DNA of 5,078 nt from CAZVLE01 sp964627855 (GTDB lineage Bacteria; Bacillota; Dethiobacteria; DTU022). Made by a program: the position numbers and the translations under genes. Below, in pieces: positions 1-4,117 of the stretch. Numbering within the stretch: position 1 is the first letter of the stretch; each line of letters starts with the position of its first letter. The notes under the pieces were generated by a model. That model was not told the DNA's origin and made no database searches. It worked only from the letters and a program-made list of their open reading frames with translations. The DNA is taken from contig CAZVLE010000005.1 of NCBI GenBank assembly GCA_964627855.1, positions 1-5,078 on the forward strand, written 5' to 3'.

Positions 1-1696
1 CCAGGGCTGCCGGCATTTTGGTATTCCTCAAAATGTAAAAGTTATGCTCCTTAACCCCGCGATTTCTGAAACCCAAAGCTGTGACCAGCTCTCTTTGCAA
101 TTGCTGGGCTAAAAAGCGATCGGCGCTGTTGTTTTTCTGGGGACTAAAGTAAGTTTCCGTACCGTTTGATTCAGGGTTGGAGAAGGAATTGGCATGAATG
201 CTAACATAAGCATCGCCTTTAGAATCATTGGCAACCTTGACCCGGATAGCGTTGCTGACTGCATAGTCGCCTTTGCGGGTCATGACAACCCTAGCCCCGG
301 CTTCTTCAAGCTTTTCAGCCAGCAGCCAGGCTACGGCAAGGTTGAGCACCTTTTCCCTGAGGCCGGTAACACCGATAGCCCCGGGATCTGAGCCGCCATG
401 ACCGGGATCGACTACAACAGTTTTATTATTGAAGGGACTGACGGACATGTCTACCTTTTTTACATAATCACCATACACCCAGCCCTGTTTGGCCTTTGGC
501 GTAATTACCTGCAGCCATTCCTTTTCCCTGCCGGTAATTTCTAAGACCGTACCCATAGGCAGCAGATCGAGTATTTCAAAGTCAGTGCCGGGCCCACTAC
601 GCAGACGCAGCAGATTAACGTTAACAGTAGCATGCTCTTTGTCGGAATCGTTTTGATCGTCATAATCACTGTCAGGCGGGGGAGCGGGTTCCTCTTCCGG
701 AACCATTTCTTCTGTCACTTCTTCCACACCGGCACTTTTTACAAGCTGGTTCAACAAGAGCAGTATCTTTTCATGATAAGCAGCATCGGTTGTCCACTTG
801 CCACTGAGATCTTCGACATGTAAGACTGAACCGGCCCAAAAATGCTCCTGCACCTGGTTGTATCCCTGGTGAGGTTCACCTAGAGCCTGCAAGCCGATGA
901 AAGCAGCGATATGGTTAAAATGAGCACGCACTCCATCATCTGAGGTGGGAAATTGTTCATAAGAATCTGCACCGTCACCAGGGGCATCTATTAGTTTTAT
1001 ACCGCCCCAGTTGTTATGATCCCGGGGCAAGCGACCGCTAAATTTACCAAAATCGGTCTCCACGGCTGCCTGCACGTAAAGGACCTCAGGCCTTATTTCT
1101 GTTTTTTCTCCATAAGTCCAGTAAGTGGAAGCAATGTCAATGAAGCTTTGGTCGGCTTGTTTCTCAAGAGCCCACGCTTGCGCCTTTTCAAGGGTTACCC
1201 GGGATGGCCCAATTATTACTGTTTGCCTTTTGACAGGTTGATCCATCTGGTCGGATTGAATAGTGCTGGAAGAGGTTTTTCTGGTTTCATGCTTAATCTT
1301 GCCGTCATCAATGGTAACGAGGACGATGCTTTCTGGCATGGAAGCTTTTTTTGTCTCGCTGCTTTGAAGATACTTCTTTAAATCAAAGCTCTCTTCGAGC
1401 AACACAGCGGCAACATAGCGTTCCATGAGGGCGTTGTAATCTAGATGAACACCGGAGCTATTAAGAAGGGCATAGTTTTTCCTGGTCACAAAATCTTCAT
1501 AAAGGCCGTTTGAAAGGCCGAGAATTTTCAGGGCATAGGAATCAAGCAGTTCTTCATAATTGTATTTGAAAAGATTTCCATCACTATCTTGAGTCACAAA
1601 GCCTACTACCGCTGCCGAGACCGGTGAACTTAAAATAAATATTATAAATAAAGTCACGAACAGTAACCGGGTGTAATTATTTTTCTTTCCAGGCAC
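1..1696 (-). CDS. Secreted bifunctional peptidoglycan hydrolase (GH73-type glucosaminidase + SH3b + Amidase_3), 3' end outside window
   Basis: Open for 565 codons from a GTG at 1696-1694 to the window edge. Residues 1-28 form a signal peptide (basic PGKK start, hydrophobic core, VSA cleavage motif). Residues 32-128 are an unnamed module shared with the gene at 4118-5078. Residues about 166-318 resemble glucosaminidase (GH73, Pfam Glucosaminidase), with likely catalytic Glu213 in QAAVETDFG followed by NNWGGIK and DDGVRAHFNH. An acidic Pro-rich linker (322-355) leads to an SH3b domain (about 356-415, LRLRSGPGTDFE) that probably binds the wall. From residue 425 comes N-acetylmuramoyl-L-alanine amidase (Amidase_3): DPGHGGSDPGA with zinc ligand His433, Glu448, and SIHAN with His501. 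The window ends at NTKMPAAL, just before where this family has its catalytic Glu. By family, the two domains cut the glycan strand and the stem-peptide amide outside the membrane. It lies 34 bases after the solenoid gene and probably shares its transcript and riboswitch. Domain calls are firm; exact substrates are inferred. Confidence 0.93.
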   Translation of the reverse strand, partial: MPGKKNNYTRLLFVTLFIIFILSSPVSAAVVGFVTQDSDGNLFKYNYEELLDSYALKILGLSNGLYEDFVTRKNYALLNSSGVHLDYNALMERYVAAVLLEESFDLKKYLQSSETKKASMPESIVLVTIDDGKIKHETRKTSSSTIQSDQMDQPVKRQTVIIGPSRVTLEKAQAWALEKQADQSFIDIASTYWTYGEKTEIRPEVLYVQAAVETDFGKFSGRLPRDHNNWGGIKLIDAPGDGADSYEQFPTSDDGVRAHFNHIAAFIGLQALGEPHQGYNQVQEHFWAGSVLHVEDLSGKWTTDAAYHEKILLLLNQLVKSAGVEEVTEEMVPEEEPAPPPDSDYDDQNDSDKEHATVNVNLLRLRSGPGTDFEILDLLPMGTVLEITGREKEWLQVITPKAKQGWVYGDYVKKVDMSVSPFNNKTVVVDPGHGGSDPGAIGVTGLREKVLNLAVAWLLAEKLEEAGARVVMTRKGDYAVSNAIRVKVANDSKGDAYVSIHANSFSNPESNGTETYFSPQKNNSADRFLAQQLQRELVTALGFRNRGVKEHNFYILRNTKMPAAL

Positions 1697-1703
1697 CGGT
1701 CCA

Positions 1704-1708
1704 CCTCC
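1704..1708 (-). promoter_or_regulatory. Ribosome binding site fixing the GTG start of the amidase/glucosaminidase gene
   Basis: On the minus strand GGAGG lies 7 bases before the GTG at 1696-1694. No in-frame ATG offers a better start, and this GTG puts a well-formed signal peptide at the N terminus. The site is in the 34-base gap after the solenoid gene, which supports co-transcription with independent translation initiation. Confidence 0.75.
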
Positions 1709-1730
1709 ACAGTTCTCCCTGATGAAAAAA

Positions 1731-3218
1731 CTACCTGCTAACCACGACCTTGTCACGGTCGGCATCTTCATGATCCACTTCACCCCAGAAACTTTTCGCT
1801 TCCGGGCTGTAGTTCAATTTGGTATCACCAACTTTAACAGTATGTTCCTGCGGTTCGGGCACGCCTAATGTAACTATGACCATCTTTTTACCCGGCGTCA
1901 GGCCCTCTTCAACAATAAAATCCTTGATCAGATCAGGTTGGGGTTCTGGCTCCGGTTCGGGTTCAGGCTCTGGTTCTGGCTCCGGTTCGGGTTCAGGCTC
2001 TGGCTCCGGTTCGGGCTCTGGTTCAGGAGCAGGCGGAGGAGTCGGTGCAGGTGCCGGTGCCGGTGCCGGAGTAGGGGCAGGAGTCACATCTGCCACATAA
2101 TCAGGATCTCCATGTTCCCTTAAATTGGCAAGCATTTCCTGACTGCTGATTTCAAATCCATTGATAGTAACACTTACTTCCATGGCAAACTCGATTGCCA
2201 GGGGGATCTGCTCCAGGGTTGACCCGGGGGCATTGATTAATACTTTTTCGATCTCTCCTTCACCGGTCACTTCAACCGCTTCGTTGAGTTCCAGGTAAGC
2301 CAGCAAGGCATCTTCTTCGAGAACAAGGTAGTTGTTAAAAGACTCTTTGGCTACTATAAGCTCTTCACAGTTCGTATCATTTTCCAGAATTACCTGAGCA
2401 GCTTCGGCTTTGACTTCAATATTTTTATACTTGCCGGTTAGACTGCTGCTGCCTGAGGCAGAGACAAAGGTTTGCCTTATTTCGCCATCGCCAATAATGA
2501 AGGCTGACCCGTTAAGGTAGAGATTCTCGATAACCATCCCGTCGGCATACCTGAGAACTGTTCCCGAGGCAGCGCTGCTGATGACAAGTTCATCCAAAGC
2601 ATCGCTGTTCAATTCAATGTTGGCCTCTTTAACTGAAACCTGAATGGTTTCGAAAGACCCGGATAATTCTACCTCTTCGTCAGTAGCAACAACGATGGAC
2701 TGGTACCCATAGGCGCCTTCAGCTATATTTTCAACCAGCCTTGATCCCGTTTCCAGGGTAACATTTTCAACCTGGGTAGTACCGGATGCGACCAGCCTGA
2801 CCCGCCCCTCGGGGCGGTTGACTTTAACCTCGCCAAAAGTACAGTTGAACATATAGATAGTGTTCAACCCACCCCCCTGGATCAAAACAGAACCATCGAC
2901 AATTACGTTAGCGAGGTCAACACTGCCACCGCCTATATTGGGGGAAAGATAAAGGTTACCATAGATATGGGCATCTTCGAGCCGTTCACCGGGGATGTGA
3001 ATAGTAAAATCACCTTCGATAATGCGCAAACCGTCTTCATCGACTGCCTCATTATTGCTGCCGGCAATAATATTTCTGAGGGCAGAGGCAAAACCAAAGC
3101 TATCAGTTATCAGAAGAAGTAAGGCCGAAACAAAAAGAACCAGGATCGCACCGATGATAATGGGGAAAATACCGGTCTTATCCTGCTCTTCAATTTGCCT
3201 CCTGGCGGCTCTGCTCAT
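1731..3218 (-). CDS. Membrane-anchored beta-solenoid protein with Pro-Glu linker, function unknown
   Basis: A 495-residue protein. The ATG at 3218-3216 is chosen because AGGGAGGA precedes it by about 8 bases; the frame stays open to a TTG at 3335, but that extension lies inside the riboswitch. Residues 1-16 are basic/polar (MSRAARRQ) and 17-37 form one transmembrane helix, so the rest should be outside the cell. Residues about 64-337 are built from roughly 13 irregular rungs of 17-22 residues with alternating hydrophobic strands and Gly/Asn/Asp turns (for example IENLYLNGSAFIIGDGE and YLELNEAVEVTGEGE), typical of a right-handed beta-helix. The last rungs resemble the G-G-I-x-x-A-x-I-N-A-x-G pattern seen in some Firmicute surface (SLH-type) proteins. 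Residues 379-428 are a Thr/Ala-Pro then (Pro-Glu)14 linker, followed by a 67-residue, possibly Ig-like C-terminal domain. No catalytic motif is visible. It is first in an operon with a wall hydrolase and sits behind a predicted c-di-GMP riboswitch, suggesting an envelope scaffold or adhesive role (inference). Confidence 0.88.
   Translation of the reverse strand: MSRAARRQIEEQDKTGIFPIIIGAILVLFVSALLLLITDSFGFASALRNIIAGSNNEAVDEDGLRIIEGDFTIHIPGERLEDAHIYGNLYLSPNIGGGSVDLANVIVDGSVLIQGGGLNTIYMFNCTFGEVKVNRPEGRVRLVASGTTQVENVTLETGSRLVENIAEGAYGYQSIVVATDEEVELSGSFETIQVSVKEANIELNSDALDELVISSAASGTVLRYADGMVIENLYLNGSAFIIGDGEIRQTFVSASGSSSLTGKYKNIEVKAEAAQVILENDTNCEELIVAKESFNNYLVLEEDALLAYLELNEAVEVTGEGEIEKVLINAPGSTLEQIPLAIEFAMEVSVTINGFEISSQEMLANLREHGDPDYVADVTPAPTPAPAPAPAPTPPPAPEPEPEPEPEPEPEPEPEPEPEPEPEPEPQPDLIKDFIVEEGLTPGKKMVIVTLGVPEPQEHTVKVGDTKLNYSPEAKSFWGEVDHEDADRDKVVVSR
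1944..2027 (-). repeat. Tandem 30-base repeat encoding the (Pro-Glu) linker
   Basis: Two exact 30-base copies (1944-1973 and 1974-2003) are followed by a degenerate partial copy (2004-2027). Read on the minus strand they encode 14 consecutive Pro-Glu pairs. The adjoining 2028-2084 encodes Ala/Thr-Pro pairs in less regular codons. Because the unit is a whole number of codons, gain or loss of a copy would keep frame and simply change linker length. Confidence 0.9.
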
Positions 3219-3243
3219 CTTGAGTTCCTCCCTGATCTCAAAG
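3219..3243 (-). promoter_or_regulatory. Ribosome binding site presented in a hairpin loop before the solenoid gene
   Basis: On the minus strand CUUUGAG (3243-3237) can pair with CUCAAG (3224-3219) through six base pairs with one bulged U, ending directly before the ATG. The 12-base loop holds the Shine-Dalgarno sequence AGGGAGGA. GGAGG is 8 bases from the ATG, which decides the start codon. The hairpin is read directly from the sequence; a role as riboswitch expression platform is inference. Confidence 0.5.
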
Positions 3244-3281
3244 AAAAGAAAGCTTGCAGTATGTCTGTATCTATTAAAATA

Positions 3282-3397
3282 AACCTGTTTCGTCAGCCAG
3301 GCCACCATAACCTTGAATATATCTATTTTCTTCAAGGCCTTAGGTCCTTGGCTTTGCGTTTCTGCCTTTCAGCAGATTTGCCTTTTTCGTCCAGGTT
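3282..3397 (-). promoter_or_regulatory. Cyclic di-GMP-I (GEMM-I) riboswitch aptamer in the leader of the solenoid/hydrolase operon
   Basis: Reading the minus strand 5' to 3': GGCAAA (3382-3377); hairpin UCUGCU/GGCAGA (3376-3371 with 3366-3361) capped by a GAAA tetraloop (3370-3367); ACGCAAAGCC (3359-3350); CCUAAG (3344-3339); a 7-bp stem CCUUGAA/UUCAAGG (3337-3331 with 3317-3311) with a 13-base loop; UAUGG (3309-3305); then CCUGG (3301-3297), which pairs back to CCAAGG (3351-3346) with one bulged A. CCUAAG plus UAUGG is the classic 11-nt receptor for a GAAA tetraloop, and the order of elements matches GEMM-I. The position corresponding to G20 of the Vibrio Vc2 aptamer is G, as in c-di-GMP binders rather than the A of cGAMP-binding variants. 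A terminal stem AACCUG/CAGGUU (3397-3392 with 3287-3282) encloses the core. The 3' strand of P1 is a poor match to the usual sequence, so affinity is uncertain. It lies downstream of a good promoter and about 65 bases before the ATG. Confidence 0.87.
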
Positions 3398-3419
3398 AAA
3401 ATTAAACTACTCTGCCGCA

Positions 3420-3434
3420 TGTCGGGACACGACA
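3420..3434. repeat. Short perfect inverted repeat in the operon leader
   Basis: TGTCG-GGACA-CGACA, with 5-base arms and a 5-base spacer, lies between the minus-strand promoter and the riboswitch. It could be a protein binding site just after the transcription start or a small 5' stem-loop in the leader RNA. A site this short could also be chance. Confidence 0.3.
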
Positions 3435-3457
3435 AATATTTCTAATTTTTCATAATA

Positions 3458-3486
3458 ATATTATCAGGGCTGTTTTAATTTGTCAA
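3458..3486 (-). promoter_or_regulatory. Sigma-A-type promoter for the solenoid/hydrolase operon
   Basis: On the minus strand a perfect -35 TTGACA (3486-3481) is followed after 17 bases by TAATAT (3463-3458), preceded by TG in the extended -10 arrangement TGATAATAT. Transcription should start near 3451, giving a leader of about 230 nt that contains the whole riboswitch. The spacing relative to the aptamer, about 55 nt from start to first stem, is as expected for a leader-borne riboswitch. Confidence 0.72.
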
Positions 3487-3508
3487 CTTTTTGTTAACAT
3501 TTTATAGG
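3480..3508 (+). promoter_or_regulatory. Probable promoter for the pyruvate-kinase-C-like gene
   Basis: TTGTCA (3480-3485) is followed by 17 bases and TATAGG (3503-3508), or by 16 bases and TTATAG. Transcription would start around 3515, giving a leader of about 50 nt. The -10 is a weak match, but the region is AT-rich and no better plus-strand candidate was seen. Its -35 shares bases with the -35 of the opposite promoter. Confidence 0.42.
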
Positions 3509-3553
3509 GAAAATAAGGGTTAATGTTGAATAAAAGACAATATTAGCTTATTG

Positions 3554-3561
3554 AAAGGTGG
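3554..3561 (+). promoter_or_regulatory. Ribosome binding site for the pyruvate-kinase-C-like gene
   Basis: AAAGGTGG lies 7 bases before the ATG at 3569. It decides the start: an in-frame TTG at 3551 would place this Shine-Dalgarno sequence inside the coding region. Confidence 0.7.
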
Positions 3562-3568
3562 GTTCTTA

Positions 3569-4117
3569 ATGGTTTATTGGCCTGATAAAGGTTCTGTTAA
3601 TACCAGTGCAACAGTGAAGGCAGCCCTGGAAAGAGCAAAAGAGCTCTCAGTAAAACAGGTGGTTGTAGCATCAAACAGTGGATCAACAGCCAGGCTATTG
3701 ATCGGCCAGGGGTTGGAAGTGATCTGCGTAACTCATCATGTCGGTTTCAGCAGTCCTGGTTTAGATGAAATGGAGCCTCAGGTACGCAGAGATCTCGATA
3801 AAGAAGGAGTCAAATTGTTAACCACCACACACCTTTTAGCCGGTGTGGACCGCGCCCTGCGCACCAAGTTCGAGGGGATTTACCCGGCAGAAATCGCTGC
3901 TACAACCCTGAGAATGTTCGGGCAGGGGGTCAAGGTTTGTGTTGAAATCAGCGTGATGGCTTTAGATGCCGGTTTAATCGCTTACGGTGAAGAAGTAATC
4001 GCCGTGGGGGGAAGCGGCCGGGGAGCTGATGCAGCCTGCGTGATTCTGCCCGCCCACTCAAATAATTTCTTTGATACAAAGGTAAAAGAAATAATCTGCA
4101 TGCCGCGGGAACATTAG
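3569..4117 (+). CDS. Stand-alone pyruvate kinase alpha/beta (C-terminal) domain protein
   Basis: The 182-residue product matches the family of small proteins related to the C-terminal domain of pyruvate kinase (Pfam PK_C) that occur without the catalytic barrel, in archaea and Firmicutes. Visible signatures are NTSATVKAALERAKEL (11-26), ASNSGSTA (34-41, a likely phosphate/nucleotide-binding turn), VTHHVGFSSPG (54-64), TTTHLLAGVDRAL (85-97), YPAEIAATTLRMFGQGVKVC (105-124), GGSGRGADAACVI (147-159) and PAHSNNFFD (161-169). Length is full for the family. No signal peptide or membrane segment is seen, so it is cytoplasmic. The true function is not established; it is not a pyruvate kinase, since the ADP/PEP-binding barrel is absent. 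It is divergent from the solenoid operon and convergent with the second glucosaminidase, and no functional link to either is evident. Confidence 0.92.
   Translation: MVYWPDKGSVNTSATVKAALERAKELSVKQVVVASNSGSTARLLIGQGLEVICVTHHVGFSSPGLDEMEPQVRRDLDKEGVKLLTTTHLLAGVDRALRTKFEGIYPAEIAATTLRMFGQGVKVCVEISVMALDAGLIAYGEEVIAVGGSGRGADAACVILPAHSNNFFDTKVKEIICMPREH

Noticed and set aside
194..1381. Plus-strand open frames within 194-1381
   Set aside because: They are antisense to the continuous amidase/glucosaminidase frame, whose motifs (DPGHGG, SIHAN, SGPGT) are unambiguous.
1819..2100. Plus-strand reading frame encoding a Gly-Ser/Gly-Ala-rich peptide
   Set aside because: It is the antisense shadow of the Pro-Glu/Pro-Ala linker of the solenoid gene and has no convincing ribosome binding site of its own.
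1731..3218. Bactofilin identity for the beta-solenoid protein
   Set aside because: Bactofilins are small proteins made almost entirely of one compact solenoid. This one is large, membrane-anchored and apparently extracellular, with a Pro-rich stalk and an extra C-terminal domain.
3219..3335. 39-residue N-terminal extension of the solenoid protein from a TTG at 3335
   Set aside because: The extension runs through conserved riboswitch sequence and lacks a Shine-Dalgarno site, while the ATG at 3218 has a strong one and gives a normal N-in membrane anchor.
3282..3397. c-di-AMP (ydaO-type) riboswitch, considered because that class often precedes wall hydrolases
   Set aside because: I could not find the ydaO conserved blocks, whereas the GEMM-I blocks and the tetraloop-receptor pair are all present.
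3340..3420. 26-codon upstream reading frame on the minus strand starting ATG at 3420
   Set aside because: No ribosome binding site precedes it and most of it overlaps the structured aptamer, so it is more likely chance.
4065..4092. AT-rich inverted repeat ATTTCTTT/AAAGAAAT near the end of the PK_C-like gene as a terminator
   Set aside because: The stem is all weak pairs apart from one G-C, lies inside coding sequence, has a 12-base loop and lacks a following T tract.
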